Source: an uncultured Clostridium sp. | Lineage (GTDB): Bacteria > Bacillota > Clostridia > Clostridiales > Clostridiaceae | Length of the DNA: 55,512 bases | Direction: 5' to 3' | NCBI GenBank assembly: GCA_934746015.1 | Contig: CAKVEW010000020.1 | Location: 1-55,512, forward strand | Shown: positions 1-7,491 of the stretch, in pieces | Layout of the letters: each line of letters opens with the position of its first letter | Position numbering within the stretch: the stretch's first letter is position 1 | Translations under genes and position numbers: made by a program | The notes under the pieces: generated by a model | What the model was told of the DNA's origin: nothing | The model's database searches: none | Seen by the model: the letters and a program-made list of their open reading frames with translations, nothing else

Positions 1-71
1 CTACTCAATATAGAAATCATCTTTTACTAGCTTCATAACCTTTTTTTACTGTGTCCTTGACATAGGGTCCA
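1..71. mobile_element. possible terminal fragment of an IS3-like insertion sequence
   Basis: The first 71 bases end in TGTCCTTGACATAGGGTCCA (52-71), which resembles the terminal inverted repeats of IS3-family elements, with the body of the element lying to the left. No transposase reading frame is inside the window and the other end is not visible. This could be the edge of an intact element or a solo remnant. The assignment rests on memory of such ends, not on a search. Confidence 0.3.
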
Positions 72-123
72 CTTTATAACATTAGTTTCATTGGTCTTTT
101 TTTATTTTTATATAAAAAATCTA

Positions 124-152
124 TTTACAATAAAACATTGTTACGATATTAT
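124..152 (+). promoter_or_regulatory. sigma-A promoter of the bactofilin operon
   Basis: TTTACA (124-129) and TATTAT (147-152) are separated by 17 bases, about 70 bases before the first bactofilin start. The 11-mer AAACATTGTTA occurs in the spacer (133-143) and again just before the ribosome-binding site (197-207), so it may be a direct-repeat operator. Confidence 0.5.
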
Positions 153-221
153 ATAAATATAAGTTATTTTGAATGTATATAATTCGAAGTTTAATGAAAC
201 ATTGTTATGGTGGAGGGCGTT

Positions 222-938
222 ATGGAAAAATATGATGTGAAAATTGATGGAATGGGTACTATAAGTGAAGGTAAATATAAAAATATAAAGATAAATGGAA
301 TGGCAACTATCAAAGGTGAAACAGAAGCTGACTATATTAAAATTGATGGGAAAGCTAAGAGTTTAGGCAAAATTAAATGTGAAGAATTAAAAGTTGACGG
401 TTATTTTACTTCCTATGATGATATTAATATTAATACAAATTGTGTTGTTAACGGATATCAAGAGGTCAAAGGTAGTATAAAAGGGAAGTATCTTGAATTG
501 AATGGAAGGTTATCAACTGAAAAAGAAATTAATTTTGATAAAGTAAAAGTAAATGGTGAATTAATTACATCAGGAGACTGTCAATGTGGAGAGTTCTATT
601 TAGATGGAAAAGCTAATATATTAGGTCTTTTGTCTGGAGATAATTTAGAACTGAATATTTCAAGAGTAAATGAAATAAAAGAAATTGGAGGAGAAAAATT
701 ATCAGTAAAAAGAAGTGAAAGTAGTTTCACATTTTTATTCTTTTCTAAAGAAAGAAAGGGAAAATTAATTTGTAATGAAATAGAAGCAGATGAAATTTAT
801 TTAGAGCATACTGAATGTAAGGTAGTTAGAGGAAGAGATATAGAAATAGGTGATGGTTGTATAATTGATACAGTAGAATATACAGGGAGTTTAAAGGAAA
901 ATGGAAATTCTAAAATAAATAATAAGGTGTATTTATAG
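222..938 (+). CDS. bactofilin-like polymer-forming protein (BacE/BacF, YhbE/YhbF type)
   Basis: The 238-residue product is built of short beta-helix repeats rich in Gly, Lys, Asp and Ile, as in polymer-forming bactofilins. The C-terminal part carries a pattern VRGxDIxIxxGCxID followed by EYTG that is shared with the next gene, so the two are paralogues. No signal peptide or membrane segment is visible, which suggests a cytoplasmic polymer. I chose ATG 222 because GGAGGG (212-217) sits at normal spacing; ATG 207 lies upstream of that site. It forms an operon with the second bactofilin and a YhbD-like gene, matching the Bacillus yhbD-yhbE-yhbF neighbourhood, where BacE/BacF are linked to flagellar assembly. 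Function here is inferred from that context. Confidence 0.75.
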   Translation: MEKYDVKIDGMGTISEGKYKNIKINGMATIKGETEADYIKIDGKAKSLGKIKCEELKVDGYFTSYDDININTNCVVNGYQEVKGSIKGKYLELNGRLSTEKEINFDKVKVNGELITSGDCQCGEFYLDGKANILGLLSGDNLELNISRVNEIKEIGGEKLSVKRSESSFTFLFFSKERKGKLICNEIEADEIYLEHTECKVVRGRDIEIGDGCIIDTVEYTGSLKENGNSKINNKVYL

Positions 939-947
939 GAGGCTATT

Positions 948-1751
948 ATGAGTGAAAATGATACAAAAATTTTAGGAAATGGAACAATTGGAGCAGGAAA
1001 ATATAATAATATAAAAATAATGGGCGATAGCACTGTAATGGGTGATATAGAATGCATAGACATAGTGATAATGGGGGATGGAGAATTTAATGGATCTGTT
1101 ACAGCAAGAGATGTAAAAGTAATGGGAGATTCAATATTTAATGGAGTTGTTAATGCAAGGGAACTTAAGATTTATGGAGATGTAACTTTAAAAGAAAAAG
1201 GAACTATAGATATATTAAATCTTAAGGGGGATTTTAAAAGTAATTCCAAATTAGAGGTTAAAGACAAAGCTATCATTATGGGAGATGCAGAAATAGAGGA
1301 AGACTTTATAGGAAATTATATTGAAATTTTAGGAGATATGAAGATAAGTAAAAATATATATTTTGATAACTTAAAAGTATTAGGTAAAACAGAAATTAAA
1401 GGTAATTGTGAGGGAAATTATTTCTATAATAAAGGGGAAGTTAGAATTGATGGATTACTTTCAGCTGATAAAATTGAAATAGTCCCAAAAAGGTCAAGTA
1501 TCATAGAAGAAATAGGTGGAAGTGAAATAATAATTAAAAAAGCAGGATATATAGATATCTTAGGGGGAAAAGTTACTTCAAAATTGATAGAAGGGGATAA
1601 TATTATTTTAGAAAATACTATTTGCAATATAGTAAGAGGTCATGATATTAATATATTATCAGGATGCTCTATAGATAAAATTGAGTATACAGGAAAATTA
1701 ACAATAGATAAAAAAAGTAAGGTAGGGGAGCAAATATGCTTGAGGAATTAA
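948..1751 (+). CDS. second bactofilin-like polymer-forming protein
   Basis: This 267-residue paralogue of the preceding gene begins nine bases after its stop, behind AGGAGG. Its N-terminal half holds regular MGD-containing turns (KIMGDS, VIMGDG, KVMGDS, IIMGDA) typical of a bactofilin right-handed beta-helix. The C-terminal half repeats the VRGxDI...GCxID...EYTG pattern of its neighbour. It overlaps the next start by 16 bases, so all three genes are probably translationally coupled. Two different bactofilins made together suggest a heteropolymer or a scaffold with two faces; that is inference. No membrane anchor is visible. Confidence 0.75.
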   Translation: MSENDTKILGNGTIGAGKYNNIKIMGDSTVMGDIECIDIVIMGDGEFNGSVTARDVKVMGDSIFNGVVNARELKIYGDVTLKEKGTIDILNLKGDFKSNSKLEVKDKAIIMGDAEIEEDFIGNYIEILGDMKISKNIYFDNLKVLGKTEIKGNCEGNYFYNKGEVRIDGLLSADKIEIVPKRSSIIEEIGGSEIIIKKAGYIDILGGKVTSKLIEGDNIILENTICNIVRGHDINILSGCSIDKIEYTGKLTIDKKSKVGEQICLRN

Positions 1752-2347
1752 TATCTAAGAAAGAACTTTTAGAAATTATGGGAATATCTTATGGTCAACT
1801 ATATAGATGGAAAAGGAAAGATTTAATACCTGAAGAATGGTTTATTAAAAAGAGTGTATCTACAGGCCAAGAGACATTTTTCCCTAGAGAAAAAATAATT
1901 GAAAGGATAAATAAGATTATCGAATTAAAGGATGAAGCATCTTTAGATGATCTTGCATATATGTTTTCAAATAATATTAAGGATATTAGGATAACAAGAG
2001 ATTATTTAGCAAATGTTTTGTCAGATGAAATACTTTCAATGTATGAAGGAATTATTGACATAAAGGATATATATGAAGAAAATAATATATTTTCTCTATT
2101 TATTTATAATAAACTTATTAGCTTAGGTAGTTTAAGTATTTCGGAAATAAAAGAAATAGTAGTATTAGCTAATAGGGACTATAAAAAAATAGATAATAGG
2201 GATTATGAGCTAGTTATTAAAAGAAAGTACGGTGTTTGTTATTATTATATAGTATTAGATAATATTGATATGTTTAATGATGATTATTCTATTGAACTTG
2301 CAAGAATAAATATTAATAAAGTTATTGAAGAAATAAAAAGCTTATAA
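1736..2347 (+). CDS. YhbD-like (DUF4004) putative DNA-binding protein
   Basis: The 203-residue protein opens with ISKKELLEIMGISYGQLYRW, a MerR/YhbD-type helix-turn-helix start, followed by a segment with TGQETFFPREKI that I recognise from the Bacillus YhbD family. The remainder is helical and unassigned. The ATG is embedded in the end of the second bactofilin, with GGGGAG just before it. In Bacillus the homologue also adjoins two bactofilin genes, so the three-gene unit is conserved across Firmicutes. A role in regulating or organising the bactofilins is plausible but unproven. Confidence 0.65.
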   Translation: MLEELISKKELLEIMGISYGQLYRWKRKDLIPEEWFIKKSVSTGQETFFPREKIIERINKIIELKDEASLDDLAYMFSNNIKDIRITRDYLANVLSDEILSMYEGIIDIKDIYEENNIFSLFIYNKLISLGSLSISEIKEIVVLANRDYKKIDNRDYELVIKRKYGVCYYYIVLDNIDMFNDDYSIELARININKVIEEIKSL

Positions 2348-2422
2348 AGAAATGATTTAATTCTCTGAAAATTCGTATATAATATAATTATTAAAAGGAT
2401 TATATATGAGAGGGAGGATTAA

Positions 2423-3334
2423 ATGGGAGCAATAGTGGAATTATTAAATGAGCTATGTAAAGACACTAATATAAAAATTAGATTATTAGATATTAACAAT
2501 AATGAGATATACGATAATTTACCTTCAACAGAATCTAAGATTATGAGAAAGATATCTATAAACAATAAACCCTATAAAATTATATTAGAGCAAGAAGATA
2601 TGAAAATAATACCTATAGTAGAATACTTATTAAATAAATACATTATAAAAGAAAATTTAGTACAAGAATTATTAGAAGGAAGAAAACAATGGGATGTTTT
2701 AAAGGAATTTGCCATTACAAAGTCTAATAAAATGTTATTAATTGAAAGTAATAATGAAGATGAAGTTTTAGAAATAGTTAAAGATACATATTCAGATAGC
2801 AATTTTTATGTTGGCGAGATATACGATAGAATAATAGTTGTTGGAAATTTAGAGGATGAAAAGGAGCATGCTTTTTCACTAAAAGAAACCCTTATACAAA
2901 TCTTGGGAGTAAATTCAAGAATAAGTATAAGTGATTTAGATGGTACTTTTGAGGGATTTAAGGAGTCTTATAGAGGAGCTGTACAAGCTTTGGATATAGG
3001 TAGAAATTTTAAAATAAAGCCTGAAATATACTGTTTAAAAGATATGTATTTAGAAAGAGTTATTTATAATTTATCAAATGAATATTCTAAGAATCTTAAA
3101 GAAGATTATAAAGATGTATTTAAAGGCTTTAATTATGAATTGATACAAACATTAGAAGAAATATTAAAATGTGATTTATCATTAACAAAGGCAGCTAAGA
3201 ATTTATATATTCATAGAAATACTTTAATGTATAGAATTGAAAAAATAAAGAAAGAAACTGGATTTGATATACGTAATTTTAAGGAAGCTACATTTTTATA
3301 TATACTTTATATGAATAATAAAGTAGCTTGTTAA
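2423..3334 (+). CDS. PucR/CdaR-type helix-turn-helix transcriptional regulator
   Basis: The 303-residue protein ends in a PucR-type HTH: LSLTKAAKNLYIHRNTLMYR, followed by a short recognition-helix tail, at roughly residues 250-295. The N-terminal 230 residues form a short mixed alpha/beta module and a GGDEF-like central segment (IGRNFKIKP region), as in CdaR/PucR relatives that sense small metabolites. It is shorter than full PucR proteins. GGGAGG precedes ATG 2423. It stands alone between the bactofilin operon and the convergent adenine deaminase gene; its targets cannot be read from the sequence. Confidence 0.65.
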   Translation: MGAIVELLNELCKDTNIKIRLLDINNNEIYDNLPSTESKIMRKISINNKPYKIILEQEDMKIIPIVEYLLNKYIIKENLVQELLEGRKQWDVLKEFAITKSNKMLLIESNNEDEVLEIVKDTYSDSNFYVGEIYDRIIVVGNLEDEKEHAFSLKETLIQILGVNSRISISDLDGTFEGFKESYRGAVQALDIGRNFKIKPEIYCLKDMYLERVIYNLSNEYSKNLKEDYKDVFKGFNYELIQTLEEILKCDLSLTKAAKNLYIHRNTLMYRIEKIKKETGFDIRNFKEATFLYILYMNNKVAC

Positions 3335-3373
3335 ATAAAGAATTTTGGACTATCAAAAAACTGCTAAAAATAA

Positions 3374-3495
3374 AGAATGTAGAATTATTGATGCAATTTG
3401 TTTATAGTTACTAAAAATATATTGATTTTTAGTAACTAATTAAGGAGTTTTTTATCTTAATTCTACATTCTACATTATTCATTTTATATTGTGCA
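3374..3495. repeat. palindromic repeat, copy A of a dispersed family
   Basis: GAATGTAGAATTA (3375-3387) is inverted against TAATTCTACATTC (3458-3470), enclosing a hairpin GTTACTAAAAAT/ATTTTTAGTAAC (3407-3418 and 3425-3436). The left 18 bases are the exact reverse complement of 17749-17766, and the right arm (3459-3494) matches the complement of 17648-17683 with a few differences. The element lies between two convergent genes and may also help terminate them. Confidence 0.6.
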
Positions 3496-3502
3496 TAGAA
3501 TA

Positions 3503-5239
3503 TTAATAAGCATTTTCAATAAATTCAAATTTATTTACATCAAATAAACCCTTATCAGTTATTTTTAGCTCTGGAATAACTGGTAGAGATAAGAAAGATA
3601 AAGTTAAAAAAGGATTAAAATCTATATCAGGTGCAACTTCATTTATGGCAAAGTGAAGTTTTTCTAAGTCAGAAATAACTTCTGATGATTCTCTAGAAGT
3701 TATAAGTCCTGCAATTTCTAGTTGAATTGATGCTAGAACCTTTCCATTTTTAACAACTATAATTCCACCATTAATTTTCTTAAGCTCTTCAATTGCAAAT
3801 AATATGTCTTCATCGGAGGTTCCACAGGTTATTAAATTATGAGAATCATGAGCAACAGTTGTAGCTATGGCTCCAAATTTTAAATTAAGGCCTTTTACTA
3901 CCCCAAGTCCAATATTCCCTGTGTTTTTATGCCTTTCAATTACAGCTATCTTTAATAAATCTAAATCTACATCTGATTTAAAACTATTAATATTCTTTAA
4001 GGTATTTATATTAACTTTTACATGATTACTTTCCAGCTTATTTGGTTTGATTTCAATTACATTTAGTGTTGTTTTTCCTTTTAAGTCTATTTCTAAGTCT
4101 CTTGAAGTAATATTTTTAGTATTAATATTATTTAATATAGGAAAATCGTATTTTGATTGGGAGATATTACATACTAATTTATTTTCTTTTACTACTAATG
4201 TACCATTTTTATAAACTGAATTAATTTTAAAATTAGATAAGTCATCTAATATTATAAAGTCAGCAGTATAGCCAGGGGCTATAGCTCCTTTATATTTTAA
4301 GTTATAGCATTCTGAAGGATTTAATGTACACATTTGTATAGCAGTTTCAGGTGCTAGACCATAAGAAACCGCAGTCCTTATAGAGCTGTCCATACTTCCA
4401 TTTTCTATTAAGTCATCTATATGTTTATCATCTGTACAGAAGCAAATTCTTCTGCTATTAGATATAGAAGCTGATTTTATTAATTCCTTTAAGTTTTTAG
4501 CTACAGATCCTTCTCTTAGGTGAACATACATGCCTCTTCTTAGTTTTTCAATAACTTCTTCAGCTAAATGTGATTCATGGTCAGTAGAAATGTTAGCTGT
4601 AGAATAAACGTTTAACATATCATTAGTAAATCCAGCACAATGCCCATCAATAATAAAACCCATTGATTTGGCATCCCAAAGTTTATTAATCATGTCCTCA
4701 GAACAATTTATAACTTCAGGATAGTTCATAACTTCTGCAAGTCCTAATACATTAGGTTCATTATATAATGGATGTAAATCAGCACTTCCTAATATGGCAC
4801 CAGAAGTTTCAAAAGAAGTAGCTGGAACACAAGAAGGAAGCATAAAATAATAATCAAATGGGGTATCTTTAGCAAGATCCATAATAAGCTTTATACCTTT
4901 ATCACCTAGTACATTAGCAATTTCGTGTGGGTCAATAACAATAGATGTGATTCCATGTAATAATGCAGCTTTATAGTATTCCTTTGGAGTTACAAGTGAC
5001 GATTCGATATGAGCATGGGCATCTATAAGACCAGGGCAAATAAATTTGCCAGTACCGTCAATTTCAGCTAGTCCACTATAATTGCCAAAGCCTACAATTA
5101 CTCCATTTTTAATAGCTACATTATCTATAAAAGAATTATTTTGAAATACATCAACAATAGTTATATTATTAATAACTAAGTCGCATATTTCGGCTTTACT
5201 TGAAGCCTTAATTTGAGATATAAAATCTTTTTTATTCAT
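3503..5239 (-). CDS. ade: adenine deaminase
   Basis: The 578-residue enzyme deaminates adenine to hypoxanthine and ammonia in purine salvage. The N-terminal amidohydrolase core has the metal motif PGLIDAHAHIESS and the following IDPHEIANVLG. DGHCAGF and STDHESHLAEE supply further His residues, and FCTDDKH follows. The C-terminal domain contains IATTVAHDSHNL, typical of the Ade family, and the length is normal. GAGGTGG precedes the start. A purine riboswitch of guanine type lies in its leader, so expression probably follows guanine or hypoxanthine levels. It is a single-gene transcript. Confidence 0.93.
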   Translation of the reverse strand: MNKKDFISQIKASSKAEICDLVINNITIVDVFQNNSFIDNVAIKNGVIVGFGNYSGLAEIDGTGKFICPGLIDAHAHIESSLVTPKEYYKAALLHGITSIVIDPHEIANVLGDKGIKLIMDLAKDTPFDYYFMLPSCVPATSFETSGAILGSADLHPLYNEPNVLGLAEVMNYPEVINCSEDMINKLWDAKSMGFIIDGHCAGFTNDMLNVYSTANISTDHESHLAEEVIEKLRRGMYVHLREGSVAKNLKELIKSASISNSRRICFCTDDKHIDDLIENGSMDSSIRTAVSYGLAPETAIQMCTLNPSECYNLKYKGAIAPGYTADFIILDDLSNFKINSVYKNGTLVVKENKLVCNISQSKYDFPILNNINTKNITSRDLEIDLKGKTTLNVIEIKPNKLESNHVKVNINTLKNINSFKSDVDLDLLKIAVIERHKNTGNIGLGVVKGLNLKFGAIATTVAHDSHNLITCGTSDEDILFAIEELKKINGGIIVVKNGKVLASIQLEIAGLITSRESSEVISDLEKLHFAINEVAPDIDFNPFLTLSFLSLPVIPELKITDKGLFDVNKFEFIENAY

Positions 5240-5296
5240 AAATCCACCTCTGAGTATATTTAAATATAATAATAAACAACCTCACCTGGATTAGAA

Positions 5297-5365
5297 CTTC
5301 TTAGTTATACTATTTACGGTAGTATAGTAGAGACGCCTGAACCATATTATCAAGCTTATATGAAG
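5297..5365 (-). promoter_or_regulatory. purine riboswitch aptamer, guanine/hypoxanthine type
   Basis: Read on the minus strand, P2 is GCTTGA/TCAGGC with loop TAATATGG, J2/3 is GTCTCTAC, and P3 is TATACTA/TAGTATA with loop CCGTAAA. P1 is CTTCATA/TAAGAAG with one mismatch. J3/1 reads AC rather than AT, placing a C (complement of 5304) at the ligand-pairing position 74, which predicts guanine or hypoxanthine rather than adenine. It lies 58 bases before the adenine deaminase start. AATCCA just after P1 can pair with TGGATT overlapping the ribosome-binding site, so control may be translational; no U-tract terminator is visible. Confidence 0.88.
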
Positions 5366-5515
5366 GTTATTTTTATATATTATATGCAATTGGAGACAAA
5401 CTGTCAAAGGTAAAGTTATATTAATATATTATTATTCAATATAAATAAAGAACTAACATTATTAAAATATTGAATTTTATAATTAAAAAAGTTTATTTAT
5501 TTTAAATTTTAGATA

Positions 5516-5544
5516 TTTACATTTTAAAAATATAGTTATAATAT
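5516..5544 (+). promoter_or_regulatory. sigma-A promoter of the Crp/Fnr regulator
   Basis: TTTACA (5516-5521) and TAATAT (5539-5544) are 17 bases apart, 26 bases before the ATG. The stretch 5366-5515 holds nothing else I can support beyond AT-rich sequence. Confidence 0.5.
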
Positions 5545-5570
5545 ATGTGAATATATTATAGGATTGGTAT

Positions 5571-6266
5571 ATGAATATGAAAGAATTAGTAAAGAGTAAA
5601 TTAGATAAAATGGAGCTATTCAATAGTATTGCTGAAGACACAAAAGAAGACTTAGCTGATTTTGGGGAAATAAAATGCTATGTTAAAGGTAGCCACATAT
5701 TTAGAGATAAGGAAAAGGTTAATAAGGTATATATAATTTATAGTGGAAAAGTAGCATTGTATAAATTAAACGAGTCTGCTCAAAAAAAGATAGTATTTAT
5801 TTTAGGGAAAAATTCAATTATTAATGCAGTTGTTCTTGATGATTTACCAGCATCTATAAATTGTGAGGTTTTTGAAAAGGCTGAAATATTGGCATTTGAT
5901 AAAGTGAAATTTGAAGAGATAATGAAAAATGATTTTGAATTAACAAAAATAGTTATCTCATCTTTAACTATTAAGGTAAGAAGATTATACAGACAGCTAA
6001 AAAATTCAACACCTATTAAAGTAGAAAAACGAGTTGCTGCAAAGCTATGGAAATTATCTAAAGATTATGGTGTTAAAGTTGAAAATGGAACACAAATAGA
6101 TTTGAATGTAAGTATAACTTATTTAGCCGATATGTTTGGTGCACCTAGAGAAACTATATCAAGAGCATTAAAGCTTCTTCAAGAAAAAGATTTAATAATA
6201 TTTGAAAAAAAGAAAATAATAATAAGAGATAGGGATAAGCTTTCTAAATTCTTTAAAGGCATATAA
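5571..6266 (+). CDS. Crp/Fnr-family transcriptional regulator
   Basis: The 231-residue protein has a cyclic-nucleotide-binding fold at about residues 15-130 and a C-terminal winged helix with recognition helix GAPRETISRAL. Arg193, Glu194 and Arg198 occupy the positions that in E. coli CRP read TGTGA. No N-terminal Cys cluster for an Fnr-type iron-sulfur centre is present. A perfect TGTGA-N6-TCACA site lies immediately downstream, between this gene and asrA. It therefore looks like the local regulator of sulfite reduction, comparable with HcpR-type regulators of anaerobes. The effector (heme, NO, sulfite) is unknown. Confidence 0.8.
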   Translation: MNMKELVKSKLDKMELFNSIAEDTKEDLADFGEIKCYVKGSHIFRDKEKVNKVYIIYSGKVALYKLNESAQKKIVFILGKNSIINAVVLDDLPASINCEVFEKAEILAFDKVKFEEIMKNDFELTKIVISSLTIKVRRLYRQLKNSTPIKVEKRVAAKLWKLSKDYGVKVENGTQIDLNVSITYLADMFGAPRETISRALKLLQEKDLIIFEKKKIIIRDRDKLSKFFKGI

Positions 6267-6292
6267 AATAAAAAGCAATAGAAAAAATAATT

Positions 6293-6323
6293 AACTGTGA
6301 TTATCATCACAGTTTTTATTTTT
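6293..6323 (+). terminator. Rho-independent terminator after the Crp/Fnr gene
   Basis: AACTGTGAT (6293-6301), loop TATC and ATCACAGTT (6306-6314) are followed by a T-rich tail. The same bases contain the TGTGA-N6-TCACA dyad, so this stretch may act as RNA hairpin and DNA operator. Confidence 0.7.
6296..6311. promoter_or_regulatory. candidate Crp/HcpR-type operator upstream of asrABC
   Basis: TGTGATTATCATCACA is a perfect dyad matching TGTGA-N6-TCACA. The adjacent regulator carries the Arg/Glu/Arg recognition residues expected for this half-site. A possible -10 (TATAAT, 6357-6362) would put the dyad centre near -65, a position used for class I activation. Its use as a binding site is inference. 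Confidence 0.55.
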
Positions 6324-6348
6324 GTTTCAGATTATAATAATCTTAAGA

Positions 6349-6368
6349 ATTGTTATTATAATAACAAT
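6349..6368. promoter_or_regulatory. Rex-like palindrome in the asrABC promoter region
   Basis: ATTGTTATTATAATAACAAT is a 20-base perfect palindrome. Its core TTGTTA-N6-TAACAA matches the outer positions of the clostridial Rex box (TTGTTAANNNNTTAACAA), with the seventh base of each half different. It contains a TATAAT that could be the asrA -10, so a bound repressor would block transcription. Rex senses NADH/NAD and would fit a reductive pathway. Confidence 0.45.
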
Positions 6369-6479
6369 CCTAACAAGGAAAAGTTGATATCTAATTTAGT
6401 AATATGGTGTAGTCTATTTGTAGCAATACCATTTTTTATTATGTTAAGAAAGAAAAAAGTAAACTAAGAGGTGTTTGAA

Positions 6480-7490
6480 ATGGGATATAAACTTAAAGTA
6501 GAGGAATTCAACAAGGCTTTTTTAGGAGAGCTTTTGAAAAAGTATAAGATATATGCACCAAAGGTTTTTGAAGGACAAGGTAAATTTTCAGATACAGATA
6601 TCGTAAGATATGGTGAAGTATCAAAAATTGAAGAAGTAGAGTTTAATCAAAAGTCTAATTTTTCTTATAAAGAAGTGCTTCTTCCAATAACTCAAACTTT
6701 ATTCTTCTTTACTGAAGATGAGGTTAAAGAACCTAATATAGATGAAAAATCAATATTAATATTTTTAAGAAGTTGCGATATGAACTCTTTAAAAAGAATT
6801 GATGATATTTATTTAAGAAACGGATTTGAAGATCCTTATTATAAAAAACTTAGAGAAAAAGCTAAATTTATTCTTATAGGCTGTGAAAAAAGCTTTGATA
6901 ATTGTTTTTGCGTAAGTATGGGAACTAATAAAACTGATGATTATAATGCTTATGTTAAGAAAGATGGAAATGAAGTTTATTTAGATATTAAAGACGAAGA
7001 ATTTGAAGAATTATTTAAAAATATTGATAATGAAGAATTTGAAGTAACTCCAGATTTTGTTGAAGATAATGAAGTTAAAGTAAATATCCCAAATAATTTA
7101 GATTTAAAGATAGTAAACTCAAAGGTATGGGATGAATACTCAGAAAGATGTATAGCTTGTGGAAGATGTAATTTTGTATGCCCTACATGTACATGCTTCA
7201 CTATGCAAGACATTTTCTATAAGGATAATGGAAAAGTTGGAGAAAGAAGAAGGGTTTGGGCATCTTGCCAAGTTGATGGTTATACAGATATGGCTGGAGG
7301 TCATAGCTTTAGAAAAGAAAAAGGACAAAGAATGAGATTTAAGGTTCTTCATAAGGTTTATGATTATAAAAAGAGATGGGGATATCATATGTGTGTAGGA
7401 TGTGGTAGATGTGATGACGCATGTCCAGAATATATTTCATTCTCAAATTGTGTAAATAAATTAGAAAAAGCTATGAATGAGGTGAAGTAA
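6480..7490 (+). CDS. asrA: anaerobic sulfite reductase subunit A (Fe-S)
   Basis: AsrA (336 residues) passes electrons to the catalytic subunit in the six-electron reduction of sulfite to sulfide. Two ferredoxin-type clusters are visible in the C-terminal third: CIACGRCNFVCPTCTC and CVGCGRCDDACPEY. The N-terminal two thirds match the HycB/AsrA-type domain. I use ATG 6480 because AAGAGGTG (6466-6473) precedes it; a GTG at 6471 overlaps that site. asrB starts one base after the stop, and asrC follows, giving the standard asrABC order. Confidence 0.93.
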   Translation: MGYKLKVEEFNKAFLGELLKKYKIYAPKVFEGQGKFSDTDIVRYGEVSKIEEVEFNQKSNFSYKEVLLPITQTLFFFTEDEVKEPNIDEKSILIFLRSCDMNSLKRIDDIYLRNGFEDPYYKKLREKAKFILIGCEKSFDNCFCVSMGTNKTDDYNAYVKKDGNEVYLDIKDEEFEELFKNIDNEEFEVTPDFVEDNEVKVNIPNNLDLKIVNSKVWDEYSERCIACGRCNFVCPTCTCFTMQDIFYKDNGKVGERRRVWASCQVDGYTDMAGGHSFRKEKGQRMRFKVLHKVYDYKKRWGYHMCVGCGRCDDACPEYISFSNCVNKLEKAMNEVK

Positions 7491-7491
7491 T

